Source of the DNA: Gemella morbillorum
GTDB taxonomy: Bacteria > Bacillota > Bacilli > Staphylococcales > Gemellaceae
Direction: 5' to 3'
NCBI RefSeq assembly: GCF_900476045.1
Contig: NZ_LS483440.1
Location: 1,426,001-1,490,000 of the forward strand
DNA: 64,000 bases
Under the pieces are notes generated by a model, which did no database searches, was not told the DNA's origin, and saw nothing but the letters and a program-made list of their open reading frames with translations. Positions 38,018 to 46,455 of this stretch are shown piece after piece. The position numbers and the translations under genes are program-made. Numbering within the stretch: the first letter of the stretch is position 1; every line of letters starts with the position of its first letter.

Positions 38018-38812
38018 TTGAAAAAATTTATTTCTATTCTAATCCCGATTTTATCAATATTTTTACTAGTGGGCGGAACATATTTCTATATTAATTCCGG
38101 GAGTAAAAACTTTAAAGAGGAACACTCTAAGTATTTGGCATTAATAAATGATAATCATGATTTTACGACTGGATTAAAAGGGTTAGAATCTCTTACTACA
38201 GAAAAAGCAAAAGAAACTTTAAAATATATCGATCAAGAAGTAGAAATTGCAAGCAATTTGAAAAATATTGATAATCAACTTAAAAATACTGATATAGATT
38301 TTGCCAAAGACTTACTTGAGGAAGCAAAAAAATTAGATACCAATAAAGTTTTTGACAAAGCCATTGCATATTTTAATACTAATATAGAAAACTATAATAA
38401 AGCTAAAAATGAAATTGAAGAATTAGATGAAACAGCGAATAATTTAGATGAACAAATAGAAAAAATTGTCAACAAATATCATTTTGATTATAGTAATATT
38501 CGTGATACTTTACTTGACTTAAATAACAAAAATAAAGCTGCACATACTCGCGATGGCAAAAAGAAAAATACGAACACAAAAAATAAAGAAGCATCTAGTA
38601 ATAAAAAAACCTCTTCAAAACCTAATACTCAAATCCATCCACGCATCGTAGGTCAACAAGTACCTGAAACATATAATACTATTAGATTTACTCAAGAGGG
38701 TAGTACGAGTAGAAATATTATAGAAAACGAATTAAAAGGTGATATCGCAAATTTCACTAATGAGCAAATAGATGAAGCTATCGCAAGATACAATGCAAAA
38801 AACAATGGTTAG
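38018..38812 (+). CDS. Anchored extracellular protein of unknown function
   Basis: I do not recognise this 264-residue protein. It starts with a short basic end and a single hydrophobic helix (about residues 5-25, ISILIPILSIFLLVGGTYFY) without a lipobox, so it is probably a signal anchor with the rest outside. Residues 30-165 are charged and helical with heptad-like repeats; residues 175-200 are a Lys/Asn/Thr/Ser linker; the tail from IHPRIVGQQVPETY is compact. The start codon is TTG with AAAGGAG 11 bases upstream; there is no ATG nearby. It is a single-gene unit. A TATAAA (37972) with TTGATT 15 bases upstream may be its promoter. Confidence 0.7.
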   Translation: MKKFISILIPILSIFLLVGGTYFYINSGSKNFKEEHSKYLALINDNHDFTTGLKGLESLTTEKAKETLKYIDQEVEIASNLKNIDNQLKNTDIDFAKDLLEEAKKLDTNKVFDKAIAYFNTNIENYNKAKNEIEELDETANNLDEQIEKIVNKYHFDYSNIRDTLLDLNNKNKAAHTRDGKKKNTNTKNKEASSNKKTSSKPNTQIHPRIVGQQVPETYNTIRFTQEGSTSRNIIENELKGDIANFTNEQIDEAIARYNAKNNG

Positions 38813-38834
38813 CAAACTGCTAACCATTGTTTTT
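38801..38834. terminator. Bidirectional terminator of the anchored protein and ridA
   Basis: A perfect 14-bp stem (AACAATGGTTAGCA with TGCTAACCATTGTT) and a short loop, with T-runs on the plus side and A-runs on the minus side. The plus-strand stop codon is inside the stem. Confidence 0.85.
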
Positions 38835-39217
38835 TATTTTTCTACAGCAATTACTTCTATTTCTATATTACCGTTTAATGGTAAAGCTGCAACCTGGAAA
38901 GCTGATCTTGCAGGTAATACATCATTGAATTGTTCAGCGTATACTTTATTAACTTCTGCAAAATCTGCAATATCTTTTAGTAAAACTAATGTTTTTACAA
39001 CATGATTCATTGAACTTCCCGCTTCTTCTAATATAGCTTGAATATTTTTAAATACTTGTTTAGCTTCTTCTAACACACCACCATCTACTAATTTTCCAGT
39101 TTCAGGATTAATTCCTAGTTGTCCAGAACAAAAAATAAGTTCTCCCACTTTATTAGCTTGAACATATGGTCCTATAGCCTTAGGAGCTTTTTCTGTATTT
39201 ATTTTTTTAATTTCCAT
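38834..39217 (-). CDS. ridA: RidA family enamine/imine deaminase
   Basis: RidA hydrolyses reactive enamines such as 2-aminoacrylate released by PLP enzymes. The 127-residue product from ATG 39217 has the family start INTEKAPKAIGPYVQA, FCSGQLGINPETG and the C-terminal RSAFQVAALPLNGNIEIEVIAV with the Arg-Ser pair and late Glu of the active site. AAGGAG lies nine bases before this ATG. The ATG at 39238 would put it inside the gene. It is transcribed alone. Confidence 0.93.
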   Translation of the reverse strand: MEIKKINTEKAPKAIGPYVQANKVGELIFCSGQLGINPETGKLVDGGVLEEAKQVFKNIQAILEEAGSSMNHVVKTLVLLKDIADFAEVNKVYAEQFNDVLPARSAFQVAALPLNGNIEIEVIAVEK

Positions 39218-39249
39218 TTTAAAGTTCTCCTTTATCATTAATAACTTAT

Positions 39250-39278
39250 ATTATAAGGTATAAAATTATTTTACTCAA
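39250..39278 (-). promoter_or_regulatory. Promoter of ridA
   Basis: TTGAGT (39278-39273), a 17-base spacer and TATAAT (39255-39250), right after the dtpT terminator. Confidence 0.6.
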
Positions 39279-39280
39279 AT

Positions 39281-39313
39281 AGAGTGAGCTATATCAACAT
39301 ACAGCTCACCCTT
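39281..39313 (-). terminator. Terminator of the peptide transporter gene
   Basis: GGGTGAGCT pairs with AGCTCACTC around a 12-base loop and is followed by TATTTG. The U-tract is weak. Confidence 0.6.
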
Positions 39314-39387
39314 AAATTTTTCTATATATATACTAGAATAACAACTAAAGATTAACTCTCATATTTTTATAAGATACTAATACTTTA

Positions 39388-40797
39388 TTATTCTCTTTCA
39401 GCTTCCGCAATAGCTTTAGCTTCTTCTTCTAATTTATCTATATGCATGAATTTATTCAAGTAACCTTTAAGCAAGATTAATATCACTCCTAAAACTATTA
39501 CAACTCCACCGATGTATGTGAATACTTGTGTGTAATTTAATCTAACTGTTAGTTTTGCAAGATATCCTGAAATAATATTTGCTAATGAGAATGTTAGGTA
39601 CCAAATACCCATTGCTAATGATGCGTATTTAGCTGGAGCAAGTTTATTAAACATCGCCATTCCGATTGGAGATAGGAATAATTCTCCTACTGTTAATAAT
39701 ACGTAAGTAAGTAAAATATAAAGTATATTAATTTTCAATCCACTTTCCACATTACCATTTATTGTGTTTAACCCAAAAATCATAACTACAAAAGCCAAAC
39801 CAGAAATAATCATTCCTAGACCCATTTTAGTACCTGTATCCCAGTCACCACGTTTTGTTTTACTAAGTTTTACCCATAGAGCACCAAATGTTGGAGCTAA
39901 TATAACACATAGCAATCCGTTGAATGATACTAACCATGGAGTTGGAATTGTCCATCCGAAAATTGTTCTATCTACTGCTTTTTGAGTAAGAATAGCAAAT
40001 GATGTTTGCGTTTGGAACCAAGCTGACCAGAATAAAGTAGAGAATACGAACATAACAGCCATAGCTTTCATTCTATCTTTATCAATTTGAGTTAGTGGGT
40101 GGTTAACAGATTTTTTAGCCGTTTTACTTGCTGTTGGATATTTACCTTTATCTTTTATCCAAGTAGGTGCAAAAAATGCAAATACTACAAATTGTAAGAA
40201 TGCAATAGCCGCTGCTACTAAGAATCCAACACGATATCCATAAGAAATGATTTTCCCATCATTAGCTACTTTTGCAAACCAACTATCTGTAACTAAACCA
40301 AAAATAATTGGACCAAATAAGCTACCAATATTAATTGCCATATAATAAATACTATATGCTGCATCCTTCATGGTTACTTGGTCACGTTCATAAAGCGCAC
40401 CAACCATAGCACTAATATTTCCTTTACCAATCCCCGCTGCAACAAGTAATAATGCTAAGCTGGCAATAACTGTCCATAATGCACCAGTTGAGAAATATAA
40501 AGCTATGTAACCAAAGCAGCTGAATAATGTTCCTAATATAATAGATTTTTGAAGACCTAGATATTTATCTGCTAGCCATCCTCCAAGAAGGGCCATCATA
40601 TACCCCGCTGCACCATAATATCCATATAGGGTCACGGCAAATCCTTTTTCAAGACCTAATCCACCTTCTGCTGTTCCTGTTGTGAAGAACAAAATTAGGA
40701 ATCCTATAATTCCATAAGCATATAAATTTTGCATAACAGTAGTGATATTTACCAGATGAAGTCCCTTAGGATGTTTCATTTTCCCCGTTTTTTCCAT
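39388..40797 (-). CDS. dtpT: POT/PTR family di- and tripeptide transporter with a changed ExxER motif
   Basis: The 469-residue membrane protein has about 14 helices and belongs to the proton-coupled oligopeptide transporters (HPKGLHLVNITTVMQNLYAYG at the N-terminus, YYMAINIGSLFGPI near 150). The usual first-helix motif ExxER, which takes part in proton coupling, reads Thr20-Val-Met-Gln23-Asn24 here, so all three charged residues are missing. It may work as an exchanger or facilitator, or couple protons in another way. The ATG has AAGGAGG eight bases upstream. The promoter has a cre box on it, so it is probably repressed by CcpA. Confidence 0.88.
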   Translation of the reverse strand: MEKTGKMKHPKGLHLVNITTVMQNLYAYGIIGFLILFFTTGTAEGGLGLEKGFAVTLYGYYGAAGYMMALLGGWLADKYLGLQKSIILGTLFSCFGYIALYFSTGALWTVIASLALLLVAAGIGKGNISAMVGALYERDQVTMKDAAYSIYYMAINIGSLFGPIIFGLVTDSWFAKVANDGKIISYGYRVGFLVAAAIAFLQFVVFAFFAPTWIKDKGKYPTASKTAKKSVNHPLTQIDKDRMKAMAVMFVFSTLFWSAWFQTQTSFAILTQKAVDRTIFGWTIPTPWLVSFNGLLCVILAPTFGALWVKLSKTKRGDWDTGTKMGLGMIISGLAFVVMIFGLNTINGNVESGLKINILYILLTYVLLTVGELFLSPIGMAMFNKLAPAKYASLAMGIWYLTFSLANIISGYLAKLTVRLNYTQVFTYIGGVVIVLGVILILLKGYLNKFMHIDKLEEEAKAIAEAERE

Positions 40798-40825
40798 ACT
40801 ATTATCCTCCTTAAATTTTTTATTA

Positions 40826-40867
40826 TGTTTACGCTTTCATTATATACTATCTCTATTTTAAAATCAA
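40826..40867 (-). promoter_or_regulatory. Promoter of dtpT with a cre box at the start site
   Basis: TTGATT (40867-40862), a 17-base spacer and TATAAT (40844-40839) are followed at once by TGAAAGCGTAAACA (40839-40826), a 13-of-14 match to cre. A CcpA complex here would block RNA polymerase. Confidence 0.7.
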
Positions 40868-40992
40868 TCTGTTTCAAAATATCTTAATCAATAAAAATAA
40901 TCTTTCTACATATATTTTACTATTTATTTTATATTAATCCTATCTAATGAAAATACTTAGCAATTTTATTTCTATTTAACATCTTTTTAAAT

Positions 40993-41030
40993 TATAAAAA
41001 GAAACCCTATTTAATTAATAGGGTTTCTCA
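40993..41030 (-). terminator. Terminator of the cold-shock gene
   Basis: GAAACCCTATT pairs with AATAGGGTTTC, followed by TTTTTATAA on the minus strand. Confidence 0.85.
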
Positions 41031-41048
41031 TTATTATAACTACTAAAA

Positions 41049-41249
41049 TTAAAGTACAACTACGTTAGCTGCTTGTGGTCCACGTGCACCATCTTCAACT
41101 TCAAATTCTACTTTATCGCCTTCTTTTAAAGTTTTAAAACCATCTTTTTGAATACTAGAGAAGTGAACAAATACATCTTTTTCACCTTCTACTGCGATAA
41201 ATCCAAATCCTTTTTCTTCGTTAAACCATTTTACTGTACCTTGTTTCAT
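41049..41249 (-). CDS. Cold-shock protein (CspA family)
   Basis: This is a 66-residue single cold-shock domain that binds single-stranded RNA and DNA and melts mRNA structure. The RNA-binding motifs KGFGFI (residues 14-19) and VFVHFS (27-32) are intact and the length is standard. The gene is alone and has a long leader: its promoter (TTGCTT and TATAAT) is at 41407-41435, giving about 150 bases of untranslated RNA, as is usual for csp genes whose expression is set at the RNA level. Confidence 0.96.
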   Translation of the reverse strand: MKQGTVKWFNEEKGFGFIAVEGEKDVFVHFSSIQKDGFKTLKEGDKVEFEVEDGARGPQAANVVVL

Positions 41250-41406
41250 AAGTTACAATCTCCTTTTATTTTAATTTATTATCAATAATCAATCGTATTC
41301 TTGCTGGCAAAGATAATAAATAAAATAAATGGGTCTTACTGTCGTTCACTTAAAAAACTTAAAATCTGTATTACAATTATTACTATATCTTTTATTGATT
41401 TTAATA

Positions 41407-41435
41407 ATTATAACCTATATTACAAGTATAAGCAA
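41407..41435 (-). promoter_or_regulatory. Promoter and long 5' leader of the cold-shock gene
   Basis: TTGCTT (41435-41430), 17 bases, TATAAT (41412-41407). The leader from about 41400 to 41250 has no ORF. The gene-free stretch 41250-41588 holds this leader, the promoter and the rpoE terminator. Confidence 0.6.
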
Positions 41436-41551
41436 CTGAAAAGACTTTTAATTTCAAAATAATTTCACTTTTAAATTTTATAAGTCTCCAGCTTGTTTGT
41501 CTATAATAATTTATTTCTTATAAGAATTACTTTAGATTCTATTTCTAACTT

Positions 41552-41592
41552 TTAAAATTATAAAAAACCCCTAAGGGCTTTTATAATTTTAA
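41552..41592 (-). terminator. Terminator of argS-rpoE
   Basis: AAAATTATAAAAGCCC and its complement form a stem of about 16 bp with the loop TTAG. On the minus strand the inner part ends GGGGTTTTTTA. It overlaps the end of rpoE. Confidence 0.85.
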
Positions 41593-42065
41593 AATTCTTC
41601 ATCTTCACTCGTGATATTATATTTCGATACTATTCCATCATTATCAAAATCATAAACATCTTCATTTTCTTCCATATCTTCCTCTTCTACAAGAGCATCA
41701 ACTTCATCATGAACATCTTCTTGTTCATCTTCTCCTAATTCTTCTAACTCTTCATCATCAATTTCAAATTTTTGAACACTTGGCTCAACAAAAGTTTTAA
41801 TATCTTCTACAAATAAACTGTCGCGAAGTTTCCAACTTCCATCTTCTACACATATAAAACGTCCATCTAAGTTTAAATCTGTATAAAAATACGCTGCTTG
41901 TGATGAAAATTCTTCTTCATCAACACCTCTTAGAGGCTTAATATAATCTAAAAAATCATAAATATTTAATTTTTCAATATTTTCTTCTACCATATATGCA
42001 TAGCATAAGTCAACTAATGACATCGCCTTTACTTGTTCTGTGCTTAATTCATTTAATTTTACCAT
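41589..42065 (-). CDS. rpoE: DNA-directed RNA polymerase delta subunit
   Basis: Delta is a Gram-positive-specific RNA polymerase subunit that aids recycling of the enzyme and promoter selectivity. The 158-residue protein has the N-terminal HARE-HTH domain (VDLCYAYMVEENIEKLNIYDFLDYI) with FYTDLNLDGRFICVEDGSWKLRD, and a disordered tail almost wholly of Asp and Glu (from about residue 95). The acidic tail is shorter than in some Bacilli but typical in composition. It lies 31 bases after argS, sharing its terminator. Confidence 0.95.
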   Translation of the reverse strand: MVKLNELSTEQVKAMSLVDLCYAYMVEENIEKLNIYDFLDYIKPLRGVDEEEFSSQAAYFYTDLNLDGRFICVEDGSWKLRDSLFVEDIKTFVEPSVQKFEIDDEELEELGEDEQEDVHDEVDALVEEEDMEENEDVYDFDNDGIVSKYNITSEDEEF

Positions 42066-42096
42066 CTATAAAATAATTCCCTTCATCAAAATATAT

Positions 42097-43731
42097 CTAC
42101 ATTTTTTCCGGAGCTGAAACCCCGATTAATTCCAAAGCATTTCTTAAAGTTATTTTTACAGCTGTTATTAACGCTAAATAACTTTGTGTTTGTTCTGCAT
42201 TCTCTGTTATAACTTTATTGTTATTGTAGAACTTATGGAATGCACTCGCTAAATTCTGCAAATAGTTGCATATTCTGTGCGGCTCATAATTAGTTGCCGC
42301 TTGCGCCACTATTTCTGGATAATAGGCCAATGTTTTTAGTAATTCTACTGAATATTCATCTGTTAACAACTCATAATCACACTTATCTAAATTATAATTT
42401 TCTTGTTCTGCTGCCTGGCGTAAAATTGAACAAATACGCGCATGAGCATATTGAACATAATATAGTGGATTATCACTTGATTGTTCCTTAGCCACAGCAA
42501 AATCAAAGTCTAAGTGACTATCTGCACTTCTCATTACCAAGAAATATCTAGCTGCATCTGCTCCTACTTCATCAATTAGGTCACGAAGAGTAATAGCCTT
42601 ACCTGTTCTCTTACTCATCTTAACTACTTCACCATTATTTAAAAGTTGCACCATTTGCATAATAAGAACTTCTAACTGATCAGCTTTATACCCCATCGCA
42701 ACAATACTCGCTTTAAGACGAGCGATATAACCATGATGATCAGCTCCAAGTACATCTATTAATAAATCAAACCCACGATCTAGTTTATTTTTGTGGTAAG
42801 CAATGTCACTTGTTAAGTATGTAAGTGTACCATCAGCTTTAATAAGAACACGGTCTTTATCATCACCTGTTCCTAGTGCTGTTGTCTCTAACCAAAGAGC
42901 TCCATCCTTTTCATAAACAAATCCTTGTTCACGTAAAGAAGCCATAGCTTTATCTACTAAGCCATCTTCATATAGTGATTTTTCACTAAAATAAACATCA
43001 TACTCTAGACCAAAATCACCTAAATCTTTTTTAATATTATCCATTTCATACGCAACCGCATAGTCACGAATAAAACTCTCTAAATCTTCTCTTTCTAGTA
43101 ATGAATCTGAAAATTCATCTTTTAATTTTTGTCCTAGTAATTTTATATCTTCTCCATGATATGCATCTTCTGGCATTTCCGCTTCTAATCCTAAAGCTTG
43201 TTTGTAACGAACTATCGCTGAAATTACTAAGTTATTAATTTGGTTTCCTGCGTCATTTATATAATATTCACGTGAAATATCATATCCTGATTTTTTCATA
43301 ATTCTAGCTAATGAATCTGAATATGCGGCATTTCGAGCATGCCCTACATGAAGAGTTCCTGTTGGATTAGCAGATACATACTCTAAAAGAACTTTCTTAC
43401 CTTGCCCTGTATTATTTTCTCCATATTTACAATCATCTGCTAGAATTTTCTGAATTATACTTCCTAAACTTGATTTTTTTACATAAAAGTTAATAAATCC
43501 TGGTCCTGCAATTTCTACCTTCTCTACCGCATCATCTGCAGGAATATTTGCTATTATTTCCTCGGCAATAACTCGTGGATTTTTTCTCAATACCCTCGTT
43601 AATTGCATTGCAACATTAGAAGAAAAATCACCATTATCAGTATTTTTAGGTGTTTCTACATAGATATCAACTCCATCTATTTCCAATGTTTTCAAGGAAT
43701 TTTGTAGCAATTCTACTATTTTGTTTTTCAC
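42097..43731 (-). CDS. argS: Arginyl-tRNA synthetase
   Basis: ArgRS charges tRNA-Arg. The 544-residue protein has the class I HIGH variant HVGH in NPTGTLHVGHARNAAYSDSLA and the KMSKR loop in GEVVKMSKRTGKAITLRDL, with an N-terminal additional domain and a C-terminal DALR anticodon domain (CNYLQNLASAFHKFYNN). It is 17 bases after the DUF1934 gene, a pairing seen in Bacillus (ywiB-argS). Confidence 0.97.
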   Translation of the reverse strand: MKNKIVELLQNSLKTLEIDGVDIYVETPKNTDNGDFSSNVAMQLTRVLRKNPRVIAEEIIANIPADDAVEKVEIAGPGFINFYVKKSSLGSIIQKILADDCKYGENNTGQGKKVLLEYVSANPTGTLHVGHARNAAYSDSLARIMKKSGYDISREYYINDAGNQINNLVISAIVRYKQALGLEAEMPEDAYHGEDIKLLGQKLKDEFSDSLLEREDLESFIRDYAVAYEMDNIKKDLGDFGLEYDVYFSEKSLYEDGLVDKAMASLREQGFVYEKDGALWLETTALGTGDDKDRVLIKADGTLTYLTSDIAYHKNKLDRGFDLLIDVLGADHHGYIARLKASIVAMGYKADQLEVLIMQMVQLLNNGEVVKMSKRTGKAITLRDLIDEVGADAARYFLVMRSADSHLDFDFAVAKEQSSDNPLYYVQYAHARICSILRQAAEQENYNLDKCDYELLTDEYSVELLKTLAYYPEIVAQAATNYEPHRICNYLQNLASAFHKFYNNNKVITENAEQTQSYLALITAVKITLRNALELIGVSAPEKM

Positions 43732-43748
43732 TAAAGTAACCTCCTTAC

Positions 43749-44129
43749 TTAATTACCACTATTTTTCACTAATATTTTCAATTTATTTTGTTGTTTTTCT
43801 TGATCAAAAAATATATTATAAATAATCTCATGCATAACTAGATTATTTCTTGCCAGTTTATTTATTTTTACGAGCTGAGTATCTAATTTCATAATGCCAT
43901 AAACCGTTGTATAGTCACTACTTTTACGACTATATTCTATAGACATTTTTGAATTGTCTTTCTCTATACTAACACTTTCTTTCATTTTGTCAATAAAAAT
44001 TTTTATTTTTTTCTTATTTTTGTCAATATATTGTATTTTTTCATAAGTATTTGCTACTATATATTCTCCTACATACTTTTCTTCAAGTGCTTTTTCATTA
44101 TCTACATATGTTGTTATTTTTATTTCCAT
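43749..44129 (-). CDS. DUF1934 family protein (YwiB-like)
   Basis: The 126-residue protein is predicted as beta-rich and lipocalin-like in the DUF1934 family. The conserved mid-region DYTTVYGIMKLDTQLVKI is visible near residues 70-87. Divergence is strong elsewhere. The assignment is helped by its place directly before argS, three bases after the ABC-F gene. The function is unknown. Confidence 0.65.
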   Translation of the reverse strand: MEIKITTYVDNEKALEEKYVGEYIVANTYEKIQYIDKNKKKIKIFIDKMKESVSIEKDNSKMSIEYSRKSSDYTTVYGIMKLDTQLVKINKLARNNLVMHEIIYNIFFDQEKQQNKLKILVKNSGN

Positions 44130-44132
44130 ATT

Positions 44133-46046
44133 TTATTGTATACTTTCTAATTCTTCCTCTATTTCTAGCCACGAATTATTCTTTTCCTCTAGTTCCGAAG
44201 TTAATTTTTTTAACTTTCCATTCCATTCCTGCGTTTTAACCGCATCAGTATAGACCTCTTCTTTCATTAACTCTTCGTTAACTATTTTAATCTTACTCTC
44301 TAATTCGTCAATTTGCACAATAAGTTCATCGCGAGTTCTCTCTAACTTCCTTATACGGCGTTTTTCTTCTTTACTCAGAACATAATCATTTACTTCTTTA
44401 ACAACTGCTTCAGCAATTTTTTCTTCTTTTAATCTCTTAGCGATTTTTTCCTGCTCGCGCTTTTCCAAGTAGTAATCGTAATTTCCTAAGTATATATTAT
44501 ATCCCTCTTCTGTGATATCAAAAACTTTATTAGCTATTTTATTAATAAAGTATCTATCGTGGCTGACAAAAAGAATAGTTCCTTCGTAGTTTTCAAGCGC
44601 TTCTTCTAAAACTTGTTTACTAGTTATATCAAGATGGTTAGTCGGCTCATCTAGTATTAATAAGTTATTTTTTTCTAGCATTAGTTTTGCAAGTTCCAAT
44701 CTAGCTTTTTCACCACCTGATAAATCTCTTACGATTTTAAGAACATCGTCACCTCTAAATAAGAAGCGCCCTAGTACTGTTCTTACTTCCGCTTCTTTCA
44801 TAAGAGGATACTCATCCCAAAGCTCATTTAAAATAGTCTTTGATGATTCGAATTCTGCTTGTTTTTGATCATAGTAACCTAATGATACTTTGCTTCCATA
44901 TTGAATGTTTCCACCAAGTTTTTTTTGTTTTTTTGCAATAGTCTTAATCAAGGTAGATTTTCCTATACCATTTTTTCCTACAATGGCTAGTCTGTCTCCT
45001 TTATAGACTGAAAAATTATATTTTTGACCTACTTGTTCCTCGTAACCAACCTGTAAATCGTTAATTATTAGTACATCCCGTCCGCTCTGTTCTTTAATTC
45101 TAAATTCTATATTAGCTGCTTTATCATCTTTTCTAGGATTATCGATAATCTCCATCTTATCCAAGACTTTTTGGCGACTTTTTGCCATCTTACTAGTAGA
45201 AGCTCTAGCTATATTCTTTTGAACGAACTCTTCAAGACGTTTTATATCTTTTTGCTGGCTAACATATTCTTTTAAATTCTTTTCGTAATCTTCTTCATAT
45301 TGGCGTAAGAAATTAGAGTAATTTCCTACATACTTCTTCAATTTACCAAATTCTAAATTATAAACAACATTGACCACCTTATCAATAAAATATCTATCAT
45401 GACTAACTATAACTATCGCTCCATTGTAAGATGATAAATAATTTTCTAACCATGCAACATTTTCCATATCAAGATGGTTAGTCGGTTCGTCTAATATTAA
45501 TAAATCTGGTTCACTTAAAAGAAGTTTCGCCATTGATAACCTGGTTTTTTCTCCACCAGAAAAAGTACTTATTTTTTTATCAAAAACTTCTTTATCAAAA
45601 TCTAATCCATACAAAACACTATCTATTTTACTTTTATAATGATAATCTTTATGTGTTAAAACTTGATTTTGCAATCTATCATATTTATCTAATAACCCTG
45701 GGTTGTTTTCTATATTTTCTGAAGTTAATTCATGCGATATTTTCTCTAACTCTTTTTCAAGTTCTATAATCTCATTAAAACAAGTTATCATTTCTTCATA
45801 TATAGATAAATCTTCTCTTACTATAAATTCTTGTGATAAATAACCTATTGTTGTATCTTTTGAAACAGTTCTTTCTCCATTATCAAAATCAATTTCACCA
45901 GAAATAATTTTTAGCAATGTACTCTTCCCTGCTCCATTACGCCCTACAATAGCAACTCTATCTTTATCATTGATTTCCATTTTAACATTAGAAAAAACTT
46001 CATTAACTACGAAGTTCTTTGTTACATTGTTTAGCTGAATTAACAC
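44133..46046 (-). CDS. ABC-F family ATPase (Uup/YdiF-like)
   Basis: ABC-F proteins act on the ribosome and have no membrane domain. The 637-residue protein holds two ABC domains, with Walker A GRNGAGKST near 36 and GKNGIGKST near 350, signatures FSGGEKTR and LSGGEKAR, and Walker B LLILDEPTNHLD twice. The linker between domains is about 80 residues and basic. The C-terminal 90 residues form a coiled coil (KEEKRRIRKLERTRDEL), as in Uup and YdiF. The start is a GTG (46046) with AAAGGAG seven bases upstream. A resistance role is not indicated by context. Confidence 0.9.
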   Translation of the reverse strand: MLIQLNNVTKNFVVNEVFSNVKMEINDKDRVAIVGRNGAGKSTLLKIISGEIDFDNGERTVSKDTTIGYLSQEFIVREDLSIYEEMITCFNEIIELEKELEKISHELTSENIENNPGLLDKYDRLQNQVLTHKDYHYKSKIDSVLYGLDFDKEVFDKKISTFSGGEKTRLSMAKLLLSEPDLLILDEPTNHLDMENVAWLENYLSSYNGAIVIVSHDRYFIDKVVNVVYNLEFGKLKKYVGNYSNFLRQYEEDYEKNLKEYVSQQKDIKRLEEFVQKNIARASTSKMAKSRQKVLDKMEIIDNPRKDDKAANIEFRIKEQSGRDVLIINDLQVGYEEQVGQKYNFSVYKGDRLAIVGKNGIGKSTLIKTIAKKQKKLGGNIQYGSKVSLGYYDQKQAEFESSKTILNELWDEYPLMKEAEVRTVLGRFLFRGDDVLKIVRDLSGGEKARLELAKLMLEKNNLLILDEPTNHLDITSKQVLEEALENYEGTILFVSHDRYFINKIANKVFDITEEGYNIYLGNYDYYLEKREQEKIAKRLKEEKIAEAVVKEVNDYVLSKEEKRRIRKLERTRDELIVQIDELESKIKIVNEELMKEEVYTDAVKTQEWNGKLKKLTSELEEKNNSWLEIEEELESIQ

Positions 46047-46092
46047 ACTCTATCTCCTTTCTTTATTTTTCATTTTTCACCATAACTGAAAT

Positions 46093-46101
46093 ATTATATC
46101 A
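46093..46101 (-). promoter_or_regulatory. Extended -10 promoter of the ABC-F/argS/rpoE operon
   Basis: The minus strand reads TGATATAAT about 45 bases before the GTG. No good -35 is visible. From here to 46386 the DNA is AT-rich with no feature I can support. Confidence 0.5.
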
Positions 46102-46386
46102 TAATACACTTTAAAACGCTAATATTCACAACACTTTTCCTCAAATTTTAGTTTTATTTTAATTGATATTTATTCTCAGTTAATTTCTAGAAAGTCAATT
46201 TTATTTTTTATATTTCTAAATATAATTTTTATATAATTTTATTTAAGTTCTACTTAATATCTTTTTTTAATAAACTTAATAAATACATCACTTTTCCTGC
46301 AAATAGTTATAAGAAAATATTTATTGTTGGCTTTTCTCTTTATTCTAACTTAGTATGCTATAAACTTGTTATTTTCCCATATTTTA

Positions 46387-46415
46387 TTGTTACAAACTTA
46401 TTAAAATGTTATAAT
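46387..46415 (+). promoter_or_regulatory. Promoter of the YdjY lipoprotein-TVP38 pair
   Basis: TTGTTA (46387-46392), 17 bases, TATAAT (46410-46415) with TG at 46407-46408, an extended -10. A strong promoter. Confidence 0.7.
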
Positions 46416-46455
46416 ACAAATATAAAAATTATTATTTTTGGAGGAGCTTTTTATT

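Noticed and set aside
44133-46046. ABC-F protein as an antibiotic-resistance factor
   Set aside because: The long C-terminal coiled coil and housekeeping context (argS, rpoE) fit the Uup/YdiF type; nothing points to ribosome protection from drugs.
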